NCBI RefSeq assembly: GCF_902703175.1
Contig: NZ_CACRYJ010000016.1
Coordinates: forward strand, 62,001-126,000
Length of the DNA: 64,000 bases
Reading direction: 5' to 3'
Source: Occultella aeris
GTDB lineage: Bacteria; Actinomycetota; Actinomycetes; Actinomycetales; Beutenbergiaceae
Part shown: in pieces, positions 26,228 to 34,640 of the stretch
Layout of the letters: every line of letters begins with the position of its first letter
Numbering within the stretch: the stretch's first letter is position 1
Translations under genes and position numbers: made by a program
The notes under the pieces: model-generated
Database searches by the model: none
Told to the model about the DNA's origin: nothing
Seen by the model: only the letters and a program-made list of their open reading frames with translations

Positions 26228-27235
26228 GTGGCAGTCGCCGATTCACCCCCCTCGGAACCCGAAGCGCGTCCGAAGGTGCGGGTCGGCCGGACCCCAGGAC
26301 GGCTCGGCAACCGTGTGTTCCAGGGGATCTCCACCGCCAGTGGGATCTTCATCCTGATCATCCTGGCGGCGGTCGCGATCTTCCTGCTCGTCCGTGCGTG
26401 GCCGGCCCTCACCGCGGCCTCCTCGGAGTTCGAGGACATCGGATTCATGCTCGGCCGGGACCTGTGGTCCTGGGTCTGGCCGCTGCTGTTCGGCACGGCG
26501 ATCTCCTCGGTCATCGCGCTCGTCGTCGCAGTGCCGCTCAGTATCGGTATCGGCCTGTTCATCTCGCACTACGCCCCGCGCCGGCTCGCCCAGGGCCTCG
26601 GCTACCTGATCGACCTCCTCGCCGCGATCCCGTCCGTGATCTTCGGCCTCTGGGGCATCCAGTGGCTGCAGCCGCTGGTCAGCCCGCTGTTCACGTGGCT
26701 CAGCACGAACGGCGTGACCCGCTGGCTCGAGGACAACGTCGGTCCCACGATCTTCACCGGATACCAGGCTCCCGCGCGGAACATCCTCACCGCCGGACTC
26801 GTGCTCGCGATCATGATCCTGCCGATCATCACGGCGACGGTCCGCGAGGTGTTCCTGCAGACCCCCAGGTTGCACGAGGAGGCCTCGCTGGCTCTCGGTG
26901 CGACCCGGTGGGAGATGATCCGCCAGGCGGTGCTGCCGTTCGGGCGCTCCGGTCTGATCTCGGCGACGATGCTCGGGCTCGGGCGGGCGCTCGGTGAGAC
27001 GATGGCCGTGCTGATGGTCCTCTCGCCCGGGTACCTGATCAACTTCTACCTGCTCCAACCCGGGCAGCACCAGTCGATCGCGGCGAACATCGCCAGCCAC
27101 TTCCCGGAGGCCAGCGGCCTCGGGGTCGACGCCCTGATCGCGTCCGGGCTGATCCTGTTCGTCATGACCTTCGGCGTGAACCTCATCGCCCGCTGGATCA
27201 TCTCGCGTCGCGCCGAGTTCTCGGGAGCCAACTGA
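26228..27235 (+). CDS. pstC: Phosphate ABC transporter permease PstC
   Basis: 335 residues with about six membrane helices and the ABC-permease coupling loop REVFLQTPRLHEEASLALGATRWEM (split in the protein as REVFLQTPRL and HEEASLALGATRWEM). With PstA it forms the phosphate channel. GTG 26228 is preceded by GGAGGACCA. Its TGA overlaps the pstA ATG as ATGA, so the pair is translationally coupled. Confidence 0.93.
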   Translation: MAVADSPPSEPEARPKVRVGRTPGRLGNRVFQGISTASGIFILIILAAVAIFLLVRAWPALTAASSEFEDIGFMLGRDLWSWVWPLLFGTAISSVIALVVAVPLSIGIGLFISHYAPRRLAQGLGYLIDLLAAIPSVIFGLWGIQWLQPLVSPLFTWLSTNGVTRWLEDNVGPTIFTGYQAPARNILTAGLVLAIMILPIITATVREVFLQTPRLHEEASLALGATRWEMIRQAVLPFGRSGLISATMLGLGRALGETMAVLMVLSPGYLINFYLLQPGQHQSIAANIASHFPEASGLGVDALIASGLILFVMTFGVNLIARWIISRRAEFSGAN

Positions 27236-28284
27236 TGACTGTCACCACGCCCCCGGTCCCGGTCCGGACCACCCGCAAGCTCCCGAGGTGGGCACCGATC
27301 CCGGTGCTCGCCGTCTCGTTGCTGCTCGCCCTGGGGATCCAATTCCTCGGTGAAGGACCCACCATCGCCGGCGTCTTCTTCATCGGCGCGATCCTGTTCG
27401 CGATCGTGATGACGGTGACCTCGCGCGTGGTCGAGGGGGAGCGTTGGGCCAAGGACCGGCTCGCCACCACCCTCGTCACGTTCGCGTTCATCATCGCGCT
27501 CATCCCGCTGGTGTCCCTGCTCTGGATCGTCGTCGGGGACGGGCTGACGAGGTTCAGCTGGGACTTCCTCACCACGGACATGACCGGGATCTTCGGTCAG
27601 ATGGTCGAGGGTGGTGCGTTCCACGCGATCATCGGGACCATCTACGTCACCGGCATCGCCTCGATCATCGCGATCCCGCTCGGCATCTTCACGGCCATCT
27701 ACCTGGTCGAGTACGGGCGCGGCCCGCTCTCCCGCGGGATCACCGTGTTGGTGGACGTGATGACTGGCATCCCGTCCATCGTGGCCGGCCTGTTCGCGTT
27801 CACGCTGTTCCTGGTCGTCTTCGGTCCGGCGTACAAGGCCGCCGTGATCGGTGGTGTGGCCCTGGCCGTGCTGATGACCCCGGTCGTGGTGCGCAGCGTC
27901 GAGGAGATGCTGCGGCTGGTCCCGAACGAGCTGCGTGAGGCGTCCTACGCGCTCGGCGTCCCGAAGTGGCTGACCATCGTCAAGGTGGTGCTGCGCACCG
28001 CCATCGCCGGTATCACCACCGGCGTCATGATCGCCATCGCACGTGTGATCGGTGAGACCGCCCCCCTGCTGCTCACCGTCGGCATCGCCACCAGCGTGAA
28101 CTGGGACGCCTTCGACGGCCGGATCGCCACGCTCCCGGTGTTCGTCTACCGCCAGTACGCCCAGGGCGGCGCCTCGGCCGACCGGGCCTGGGCCGGTGCC
28201 CTCACCCTGATCCTGATCGTGATGCTGCTGAACCTCATCGCACGCCTGGTCAGCAGGTACTTCTCCCCGAAGGGAGCCCGGTGA
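27235..28284 (+). CDS. pstA: Phosphate ABC transporter permease PstA
   Basis: 349 residues with an N-terminal helix pair and the six-helix permease core. The coupling motif RSVEEMLRLVPNELREASYA followed by LGVPKWLTI contacts PstB. The segment VDVMTGIPSIVAGLFAF is typical of PstA. It overlaps pstC by 1 base and is followed by pstB after 60 bases. Confidence 0.93.
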   Translation: MTVTTPPVPVRTTRKLPRWAPIPVLAVSLLLALGIQFLGEGPTIAGVFFIGAILFAIVMTVTSRVVEGERWAKDRLATTLVTFAFIIALIPLVSLLWIVVGDGLTRFSWDFLTTDMTGIFGQMVEGGAFHAIIGTIYVTGIASIIAIPLGIFTAIYLVEYGRGPLSRGITVLVDVMTGIPSIVAGLFAFTLFLVVFGPAYKAAVIGGVALAVLMTPVVVRSVEEMLRLVPNELREASYALGVPKWLTIVKVVLRTAIAGITTGVMIAIARVIGETAPLLLTVGIATSVNWDAFDGRIATLPVFVYRQYAQGGASADRAWAGALTLILIVMLLNLIARLVSRYFSPKGAR

Positions 28285-28344
28285 CCTCCCTGACCCCGGT
28301 TCCCGCCAATCATCCTGCATCCCCCCGCTCCGGAAGGACCGCTT

Positions 28345-29124
28345 GTGTCTAAGCGCATCGATGTCAACGACCTGAACGTCTACTACGGCGACTTCCTCGC
28401 CGTCGAGGGCGTGGACATGGTGATCGAGGCGCGCAGCGTCACCGCCCTCATCGGTCCCTCGGGCTGCGGCAAGTCCACGTTCCTGCGCACCCTGAACCGG
28501 ATGCACGAGGTCATCCCGAAGGCCTACGTGACCGGCAAGGCCGTCATGGACGGCCAGGACCTGTACGGGCCCGGCGTGGACCCGGTGGAGGTGCGCCGCC
28601 AGGTCGGCATGGTGTTCCAGCGCCCGAACCCGTTCCCGACGATGTCGATCGCGGACAACGTGCTCGCCGGCGTCCGGCTCAACAACCGGCGGATCAGCAA
28701 GGGCGCGGCCGCGGAGCTCGTCGAGCGGTCCCTGACCGGGGCGAACCTCTGGAACGAGGTCAAGGACCGCCTGCACCTGCCCGGCTCGTCACTGTCCGGC
28801 GGGCAGCAGCAGCGGCTGTGCATCGCCCGGGCGATCGCCGTGGAGCCCCAGGTGCTCCTCATGGACGAGCCGTGCTCGGCCCTCGACCCGATCTCGACGC
28901 TGGCCATCGAGGACCTGATCTCGGAGCTGAAGAACGACTACACGATCGTGATCGTGACCCACAACATGCAGCAGGCGGCCCGGGTCTCGGACCGCACCGG
29001 GTTCTTCAACATCGCCGGCACCGGCAAGCCCGGGCACCTCATCGAGATGGACGACACCACCACGATGTTCTCGACCCCGTCCGAGAAGTCCACCGAGGAC
29101 TACATCTCCGGCCGCTTCGGCTGA
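28345..29124 (+). CDS. pstB: Phosphate ABC transporter ATP-binding protein PstB
   Basis: The 259-residue ATPase shows Walker [10 protein letters not shown] (about 37-45), the Q-loop [13 protein letters not shown], signature LSGGQQQRL (about 151-159), Walker B VLLMDEP and the PstB-specific ALDPIST. It powers phosphate import. GTG 28345 is preceded by GGAAGGACC. There is no phoU after it; a DUF47 protein acting as a PhoU relative lies 3 kb away. It converges with the lipoprotein gene, whose stop is 10 bases downstream. Confidence 0.95.
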   Translation: MSKRIDVNDLNVYYGDFLAVEGVDMVIEARSVTALIGPSGCGKSTFLRTLNRMHEVIPKAYVTGKAVMDGQDLYGPGVDPVEVRRQVGMVFQRPNPFPTMSIADNVLAGVRLNNRRISKGAAAELVERSLTGANLWNEVKDRLHLPGSSLSGGQQQRLCIARAIAVEPQVLLMDEPCSALDPISTLAIEDLISELKNDYTIVIVTHNMQQAARVSDRTGFFNIAGTGKPGHLIEMDDTTTMFSTPSEKSTEDYISGRFG

Positions 29125-29134
29125 CCCCTTGGGG

Positions 29135-29755
29135 CTAGATGCCGGCGCCCTCGAACGAGGTCGTCGTCGGCTCGGGGGCCACTGCCACGCAGTAGGCGGT
29201 GCGGGCACCGGTGGCCCAGGTGTCGGCACTGGGGGTGATCGGTGCCACCGACAGCGACGAGTCCGCGGCCGGGATGCCGACGAAGCCCTCGAACAGGGTG
29301 GTGCACTCCGCCAGCGCCGCCGTCTGGATCTCGGTGTCGCCCGGGTAGGCGTCGTTTGTCATCTCGTAGATCGCGACGATCTGGACCTCGTGCTCGGTCG
29401 CGCAGTCGATCGTCGGCAGGCCGGACAGGCCGTCGCCCTCGGTGATGACCGCGAACAGATCGCTCGCGCGCATGCAGTCGCCCACGCCGGCGACAGGCAC
29501 GCCCGCGTCGTCGGTGGCAGTCGTGGTGTCCGGCGCGGGGGTCGACGGCGGCGCGGCCGGGTCGGTGCCGCTCGGGTCGTCCGTGCTGCTCGGGTCGTCG
29601 GTGGTGCTGGGGTCCTCTGTGCCGCCGCCCTGGGTGAACGTCTGCGGGCTCTCCTCGTCCCCGGGATCACCGGAGCACGCACCCAGGACCGGCGCGACCA
29701 GCACGGCGGCGGCGATCGCCAGCACGACGCGACAGCGACGGACGGCAGCGGTCAT
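29135..29755 (-). CDS. Septum-formation-family-like lipoprotein, paralogue A
   Basis: The 206-residue protein has a lipobox VLGAC (C27), a Ser/Thr/Asp/Pro linker (about 30-75), and a domain with GVGDCMRASDLF, IDCATEHEVQIV and TAYCVA. The Cys and His-Glu pattern resembles the septum-formation (DUF) family. It shares layout and the ending EGAGI with the next gene (EGAAI), so the two are tandem duplicates. The role is unknown. An extracytoplasmic membrane-anchored location is expected. Confidence 0.75.
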   Translation of the reverse strand: MTAAVRRCRVVLAIAAAVLVAPVLGACSGDPGDEESPQTFTQGGGTEDPSTTDDPSSTDDPSGTDPAAPPSTPAPDTTTATDDAGVPVAGVGDCMRASDLFAVITEGDGLSGLPTIDCATEHEVQIVAIYEMTNDAYPGDTEIQTAALAECTTLFEGFVGIPAADSSLSVAPITPSADTWATGARTAYCVAVAPEPTTTSFEGAGI

Positions 29756-29835
29756 CGGATCGACTCCTCGGTTCGGGTGCGCGATGCGGCACCAACGTAC
29801 CTGACCGGCGCCGGCCGACCTGCCACATCCGACGG

Positions 29836-29876
29836 CGAAGGGCCGCACCCTCGGTGACGAGGAGTGCGGCCCTTCG
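29836..29876 (-). terminator. Strong hairpin after lipoprotein paralogue B
   Basis: A 13-bp perfect stem (CGAAGGGCCGCAC and GTGCGGCCCTTCG) continues after one bulged base into a CCTCG/CGAGG stem capped by GTGA. It lies 20 bases after the stop of the minus-strand lipoprotein B. One of the clearest terminators in the window. Confidence 0.8.
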
Positions 29877-29896
29877 CGATGGAGCGTGGGGGCGAC

Positions 29897-30340
29897 TCAG
29901 ATGGCCGCGCCCTCCCAGCTCTCCGTGGTGGTGGTGCCGTCCAGCAGGTAGGCCACGCAGATGACCTGGCGGTCGTTGGCCTGGTCCCAGGTGTTCTCGT
30001 TCGGCGGGATGAAGTCGAGGCCGAGCGCGGACTCGTCGTAGCTGAGGCCGACGAAGTCCTCGAAGCCGGTGCGGCAGCCCTCCTCGGCGGCGGTCGCGAT
30101 GGCCTCGTCGCCGGGGTAGTCGCCGTCCTGGTCGATGTCGAAGACGTGCACGAACTGGGCGTCATGCTCATCGCCGCAGTCGACGGTGGGGATCTCGGTG
30201 AGCTCGCCCTCCAGGTCGCTGACGTTCGAGCAAGCGCCCGCGTCGACGGTGGCGACCTGGCTGCCACAGGCGCTCAGGGACGCGGCGAGGCCGGCGGCGC
30301 CGACCAGGGCGAGGGTGGTGCGGACGATGCGACGGGACAT
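29897..30340 (-). CDS. Septum-formation-family-like lipoprotein, paralogue B
   Basis: The 147-residue protein has a lipobox LSAC (C25) and the same domain order as paralogue A: GACSNVSDLEG, VDCGDEHDAQFVHVF, YPGDEAIATAAEEGC and RQVICVAYLLDG. The long linker of A is absent. A GGGGAG ribosome site precedes the ATG. Both copies lie between pstB and pit on the opposite strand to pst. The function is unknown. Confidence 0.75.
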   Translation of the reverse strand: MSRRIVRTTLALVGAAGLAASLSACGSQVATVDAGACSNVSDLEGELTEIPTVDCGDEHDAQFVHVFDIDQDGDYPGDEAIATAAEEGCRTGFEDFVGLSYDESALGLDFIPPNENTWDQANDRQVICVAYLLDGTTTTESWEGAAI

Positions 30341-30463
30341 GGGTTTTGGACTCCCCAGAAGTAGTGGTCGACCGGTGCGAGCCCGGTGCGCTGTGTCGTG
30401 GGCGAGTCTATGAGTCAGCGGTGTGCCACGGAAACTCGGCGAATGGGCAGAGGTGCCCGGGCC

Positions 30464-31456
30464 TCACACGAAGATGCTGAGGACCAGATAGAGCACCGCG
30501 GCCACGGCGGCCGAGGCCGGGATCGTCAGCAGCCAGGCCACCCCGATGTTGCGGGCCATGCCCCAGCGCACCGCGGAGGCCCGCCTCGTGGCGCCGACGC
30601 CCATGATCGCGGACGTGATGGTGTGGGTGGTCGAGATCGGCGCGTGGAAGACGAACGCCGTCGTGTACAGCACGCTCGAGGCGACCGACTCGGCGACGAA
30701 GCCGCGAGCGGGATCGAGCTCGATGATCTTGCGGCCGAGGGTCCGCATGATCCGCCACCCACCGGCGTACGTGCCGAGCGAGATCGCCCCGGCCGCGGCG
30801 AGCTTGACCCAGAGCGGGATGTCCGTGCCCTCATGCAGTCCGCCGGCGACCAGGGCGAGCACGATCACGCCCATCGTCTTCTGCGCGTCCTGCAGGCCGT
30901 GGCCGAGCGCCATCGCGGCGGCGGAGACGGTCTGGGCGACCCGGAACCGCCGCTGGGTCCGCCCCGGGGCGGCGTTCCGGAAGATCCACAGCACCGCGAC
31001 CATGATCGCGTACGCGAGCGCGAACCCGACCAGCGGGGAGGCGACCATCGGGATGACGACCTTGTCCCAGATCACCGACCAGTGCACCGTGGCCATCGAC
31101 GCGATGCCGGCGCCGGTGAGACCGCCGATGAGGGCGTGCGAGGACGACGACGGCAGCCCCCGCCACCAGGTGATCAGGTTCCAGGTGATCGCACCGAGCA
31201 GGCCGGAGAGCACCAGCGCCAGACCGGAGATGCCGGGCGGGGCATCCACGATGCCGCTGCCGATGGTCTCCGCGACCCCGGTCCCGAGCAGCGCGCCGAC
31301 CAGGTTCATCACGGCCGCGAGAAGCAAGGCGGCCCGGGGTGTCAGGGCCCTCGTCGAGACCGAGGTCGCGATCGCGTTGGCGGCGTCGTGGAAGCCGTTG
31401 GTGAAGTCGAACGTCAACGCGATCGCGATGACCAGAAGGACGAGGGCGAGCTCCAC
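30464..31456 (-). CDS. pit: PiT-family low-affinity phosphate transporter
   Basis: The 330-residue protein has about ten membrane helices and both PiT signature halves: FDFTNGFHDAANAIATSVSTRAL near 17-39 and GHGLQDAQKTMGVI together with APISTTHTITSAIMG in the second half. It carries phosphate (or metal-phosphate) with protons. GTG 31456 lies 4 bases after the DUF47 stop, so the two are one operon under the PHO box at 32157. Confidence 0.93.
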   Translation of the reverse strand: MELALVLLVIAIALTFDFTNGFHDAANAIATSVSTRALTPRAALLLAAVMNLVGALLGTGVAETIGSGIVDAPPGISGLALVLSGLLGAITWNLITWWRGLPSSSSHALIGGLTGAGIASMATVHWSVIWDKVVIPMVASPLVGFALAYAIMVAVLWIFRNAAPGRTQRRFRVAQTVSAAAMALGHGLQDAQKTMGVIVLALVAGGLHEGTDIPLWVKLAAAGAISLGTYAGGWRIMRTLGRKIIELDPARGFVAESVASSVLYTTAFVFHAPISTTHTITSAIMGVGATRRASAVRWGMARNIGVAWLLTIPASAAVAAVLYLVLSIFV

Positions 31457-31460
31457 CGCC

Positions 31461-32099
31461 TCAGGTTTCCTTGACGTAGATGGTCTGCACCACGCTGCCC
31501 ACGCGCTCGAAGGCGTCGGAGGCCTGCTCGAGCACGTCGACGACATCCTTGAGCTTGATGAGCTCGACCACGTCCGCTGGGCTCCGTTGGAACTGCGGGC
31601 TGCCGAACAGGTGCGCCAGGAGGGCGCGGTAGGTCCGGTTCGCCTCGCTCTCCAGGCGGTTGATCTCCACCCAGTAGGGCTTCAGGTCCGTCATCGTGCG
31701 CAGGTTGGGCATTGCGGCCGCGGTCAGCTCGGCGGCCCGCTGGAGGGTCGCGACCATCGTGACGACGCCGTCGGGCAGGTCGACGATCTGGTAGCGCACG
31801 ATGATGTCCCCGGCCGCCTCCATGGCGTCGATGCAGTCGTCCATAGCTGCGGCCAGGGTGTAGATGTCGTCACGGTCGAACGGCGTCACGAATGTCTGGT
31901 TCAGCCGGTTCATGATCGTGCCCTTGGCGTCGTCCGCGTCCTGCTCGATCTCCCGCAGCCGCGCCGCGTGGGCAGGCCGGTCGGGCGGTTCGGCACCGAT
32001 CAGCTGGGCGAGCAGGTCGGCACCGTCGACGAGGTGCTGCGCGTTCATGGCGAAGAGGTCGAAGAACGTGACATCGCGGGGGGTCAGGCGGAAGCGCAC
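31461..32099 (-). CDS. DUF47 PhoU-like phosphate transport regulator
   Basis: The 212-residue helical protein has the DUF47/PhoU-related start FRLTPRDVTFFDLFAMNAQH and the repeated EIEQDADDAKGTIMNRL and DRDDIYTLAAAMDDCIDAME acidic helices that bind metal in this family. It modulates the adjacent Pit transporter. GTG 32099 has GGAG 8 bases upstream and starts at the conserved FRLTPRD; the open frame upstream is short. Confidence 0.9.
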   Translation of the reverse strand: MRFRLTPRDVTFFDLFAMNAQHLVDGADLLAQLIGAEPPDRPAHAARLREIEQDADDAKGTIMNRLNQTFVTPFDRDDIYTLAAAMDDCIDAMEAAGDIIVRYQIVDLPDGVVTMVATLQRAAELTAAAMPNLRTMTDLKPYWVEINRLESEANRTYRALLAHLFGSPQFQRSPADVVELIKLKDVVDVLEQASDAFERVGSVVQTIYVKET

Positions 32100-32156
32100 A
32101 GCATTCACTCCGGGGGAAGGCAATGTCAGCGAACTCAGGCTAGAGCACTGAAGGTA

Positions 32157-32178
32157 CGCCGGTGAACACCAGGCGAAC
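32157..32178 (-). promoter_or_regulatory. PhoP-type PHO box before the DUF47-pit operon
   Basis: On the minus strand two adjacent 11-base units read GTTCGCCTGGT and GTTCACCGGCG. A TAGCCT -10 hexamer lies 14 bases downstream (32137-32142), ahead of the start at 32099. The 192 bases between this gene and glnR hold nothing else seen. Confidence 0.75.
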
Positions 32179-32291
32179 GCCGAGAGTTCTGCAGATGACG
32201 CCGGGCCGCCCAGCGCCTGACGGCGCGAAGGCCGCTCGTAGCGGCTGATGTTGGAGCCCGGGGCTAGCGCGACCCGGCGTCGGAACAGATT

Positions 32292-33059
32292 CTAACCGTC
32301 GACGGCGGTGGTCGGCTCGGTGGGCGACGTCACAGCCGGTGCCGTGGTCGCGTCGGCGCCCGCGGGGCCCTCGCCACCGGGGCGACGCTCGCGGGGGAGG
32401 TCGAACCGGTATCCGACGTTGCGGACGGTCCCGATCATCGCGTCGTGCTCGGGGCCCAGCTTGGCGCGCAGGCGTCGGACGTGCACGTCCACGGTCCGGG
32501 TGCCGCCGTAGTAGTCGTAGCCCCACACCTCCTGGAGCAGCTGGGCGCGGGTGAACACCCGCCCCGGGTGCTGGCTCAGGTATTTCAGGAGCTCGAACTC
32601 CTTGTAGGTCAGGTCCAGCGGCTCGCCCCTCAGCCGCGCCGTGTAGCCACCGGAGTCGATGACGAGCTCACCGGCGAGGATCTCCTCCGGGTCCTCGGAA
32701 CTCTGCCGGTCCGAGCGCTGGGTGACCAGCCGCAGCCGCGCGTCCACCTCAGCCGGGCCGGCATCGGCGAGGACCAGGTCGTCGATGCCCCAGTCCTTGC
32801 CCACCACGGACAGCCCACCCTCGCCGAGCACGAGCAGGACCGGCACCTCGATTCCCGTCGTGCGCAGCAGCTGGCAGGTGCTCCGGGCCCTCGCGAGATC
32901 CCGCCGACCGTCGATCAGCACCACGTCGGCGTCCGGCGCGTCGAGCAGCGACGACGGCTCGACGGGCACCACGCGGACGCGGTGATGCAACAGAGCGAGG
33001 GCGGGAAGCACCTGTGCCGAACCGCCAGGCTCTGACGTAAGCAGCAGAAGTTCTGCCAC
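32292..33059 (-). CDS. glnR: GlnR-type orphan response regulator (nitrogen control)
   Basis: The 255-residue protein has an OmpR-like receiver domain lacking the standard acidic pocket and a winged-helix domain with [20 protein letters not shown] then [32 protein letters not shown], which is nearly identical to known GlnR proteins. The receiver segments [20 protein letters not shown] and DWGIDDLVL also match GlnR. It regulates nitrogen assimilation genes. The C-terminal tail after GYRFDLPRE is disordered and extended (about 30 residues). Start is GTG 33059 with GGAGGAG upstream. It is a single gene. Confidence 0.9.
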   Translation of the reverse strand: MAELLLLTSEPGGSAQVLPALALLHHRVRVVPVEPSSLLDAPDADVVLIDGRRDLARARSTCQLLRTTGIEVPVLLVLGEGGLSVVGKDWGIDDLVLADAGPAEVDARLRLVTQRSDRQSSEDPEEILAGELVIDSGGYTARLRGEPLDLTYKEFELLKYLSQHPGRVFTRAQLLQEVWGYDYYGGTRTVDVHVRRLRAKLGPEHDAMIGTVRNVGYRFDLPRERRPGGEGPAGADATTAPAVTSPTEPTTAVDG

Positions 33060-33168
33060 GCGTGCTCCTCCCGACCGGTTGCGTCATCGTATTGCAGGTA
33101 GCGTTCCGCCTGTACCGCGCGGTCGGATCGTGGCCGGCGGACCGACGGAGAGGTGCTCGAGGCAGATG

Positions 33169-33891
33169 ATGAGCGGCGCGTTCCGCGCGGTGGTCGCGGC
33201 GACCGCGGCCGCAGGCATCGGCATCACCGCTTTCGGGGACCGGTACCTGCTGATCGGCACCGTCGCTGCGATCGGGGCGCTGTTCTCGCTCGGCTGGCCG
33301 GCCCTGCTCGGGTTGCCGGCGCCGCGCGGCGCCAGCGTCGTGCTCCTCGCAACCGTGGCGGCCTCGATCGGGGTGCTGTTGCTCACGGACGACCTCGCGT
33401 TCGTCGCCGTCGTGTTCGCGTTGTCCGTCGTCGGCGCGTTCGTGCACGAACTCGTGCGCCGGGACGGGCGCCCGCGCCTGGTCGAGTCGGTCTCGGGCGT
33501 CGTCGCCGGGACGGCGGTGATCACCTCCGCGACCGGGTGGATCGCGGTCGGCACCGGCCCCACGGCGGTCGGCCTGCTGCTCTGCGGGGCGGTCACGCTC
33601 GCCGTCGCCGCGACGTGTACGGCGCTGCCGTTCCCGGGCTGGATCGGCGCCGGCATCACCATCGTCGTGGCCGCCGCGGGTGGGCTCGCCGTCGGCTCGG
33701 TGACCGACGTCGGACCCGTAGCAGGGGCGTTGATAGGCCTCTCCGCGGGGGTTGTGGTCGCCGCTGCGCACCGGCTGTTCGGGCAGTTCCCCGCCTCCGG
33801 GCGGCCCTTCCCGGCGCTGGCCGCGGCGATGCTGCCGGTGGCGGTGGCCGGGCTCCCGGTCTACGTGCTGGCCCGGCTGCTGCTGGCCTGA
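33169..33891 (+). CDS. Unknown multi-pass membrane protein
   Basis: The 240-residue protein is hydrophobic throughout, with about seven membrane segments separated by short loops such as HELVRRDGRPRLVESVSG. No family I recognise; it could be a permease or scaffold. ATG 33169 is preferred over ATG 33166 because GAGG lies 6 bases before it. The glnR start is 109 bases away in the opposite direction, so the promoter region is shared. Confidence 0.65.
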   Translation: MSGAFRAVVAATAAAGIGITAFGDRYLLIGTVAAIGALFSLGWPALLGLPAPRGASVVLLATVAASIGVLLLTDDLAFVAVVFALSVVGAFVHELVRRDGRPRLVESVSGVVAGTAVITSATGWIAVGTGPTAVGLLLCGAVTLAVAATCTALPFPGWIGAGITIVVAAAGGLAVGSVTDVGPVAGALIGLSAGVVVAAAHRLFGQFPASGRPFPALAAAMLPVAVAGLPVYVLARLLLA

Positions 33892-33940
33892 CGAGTACGA
33901 TCGGCGGCAAAGCCGACCCGTCCCCAGGGAGACCACACCC

Positions 33941-34570
33941 ATGAGTTTTGCCATTCCCGACGGCCTCGCCCCGGAGACCTACCCGCTGGCCTGGCTGCTC
34001 GGCACCTGGCGCGGTCCGGGGTTCCTCAGCTATCCGGACATCCCGGAGCGGCCGATCCTCGTCGAGGTGAGCTTCACCTCCGACGGCGGCCCGTACCTCG
34101 CGTACACGGCCACCACCTGGAACCTCGACGGTGAGCTCGACTCGCTCGAGGGCGACATCGACGTCGCCGCCCTGCGCCCCGGTCCGGTGTGGGCCACCGA
34201 GTCCGGGTTCTGGCGTGTGGTGCCCACCGTGCCGGACGACCCCAGCGCGTTGACCGACCCGCCCGCGCCCGCAGCACCCGCGGCGGAGGGCGAGACGACC
34301 GACTCGGTCGCACCGCCGCCGTCGGCCACCGAGATCGAGGTGCTGCTCGCCGAACCGAGCGGTCATGTGAGCGTCTACCTCGGCGTGGTCCAGGGCCCCC
34401 GCATCGAGCTCGCGACCGACCTGGTCGCCCGGACCGCGTCCGGCGCGGAGGTGTCCGCCGCCGCCCGGATGTATGGCCTGGTGCGCAGCGAACTCATGTG
34501 GGCCACGGACCTGGCCGCGTTCGGGCACGAGATGCAGTCCTACTCCTCCGGCCGACTCCAGCGGCAATGA
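33941..34570 (+). CDS. FABP/nitrobindin-like heme-binding protein (DUF1794)
   Basis: The 209-residue protein begins with the LAWLLGTWRGPGFLSYPDI motif of nitrobindins, a ten-stranded barrel that binds heme and nitric oxide. A histidine in LAAFGHEMQSYSSGRL near the C-terminus is the likely heme ligand. A Pro/Ala/Glu-rich insert (about 102-127) interrupts the barrel, longer than in typical members. A ribosome site AGGGAGA precedes the ATG. ygfZ follows after 70 bases. Confidence 0.85.
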   Translation: MSFAIPDGLAPETYPLAWLLGTWRGPGFLSYPDIPERPILVEVSFTSDGGPYLAYTATTWNLDGELDSLEGDIDVAALRPGPVWATESGFWRVVPTVPDDPSALTDPPAPAAPAAEGETTDSVAPPPSATEIEVLLAEPSGHVSVYLGVVQGPRIELATDLVARTASGAEVSAAARMYGLVRSELMWATDLAAFGHEMQSYSSGRLQRQ

Positions 34571-34640
34571 GGGCCAACAGGACGACGGGCGCAACCACGC
34601 GGTCCGGAATGAAGCAGCGCCCGCCGGCCTTGTCACAGAT

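Noticed and set aside
28285-28344. Missing phoU between pstA and pstB
   Set aside because: The 60-base gap is too short for a gene; the PhoU-like role is probably carried by the DUF47 protein at 31461 or by a gene elsewhere.
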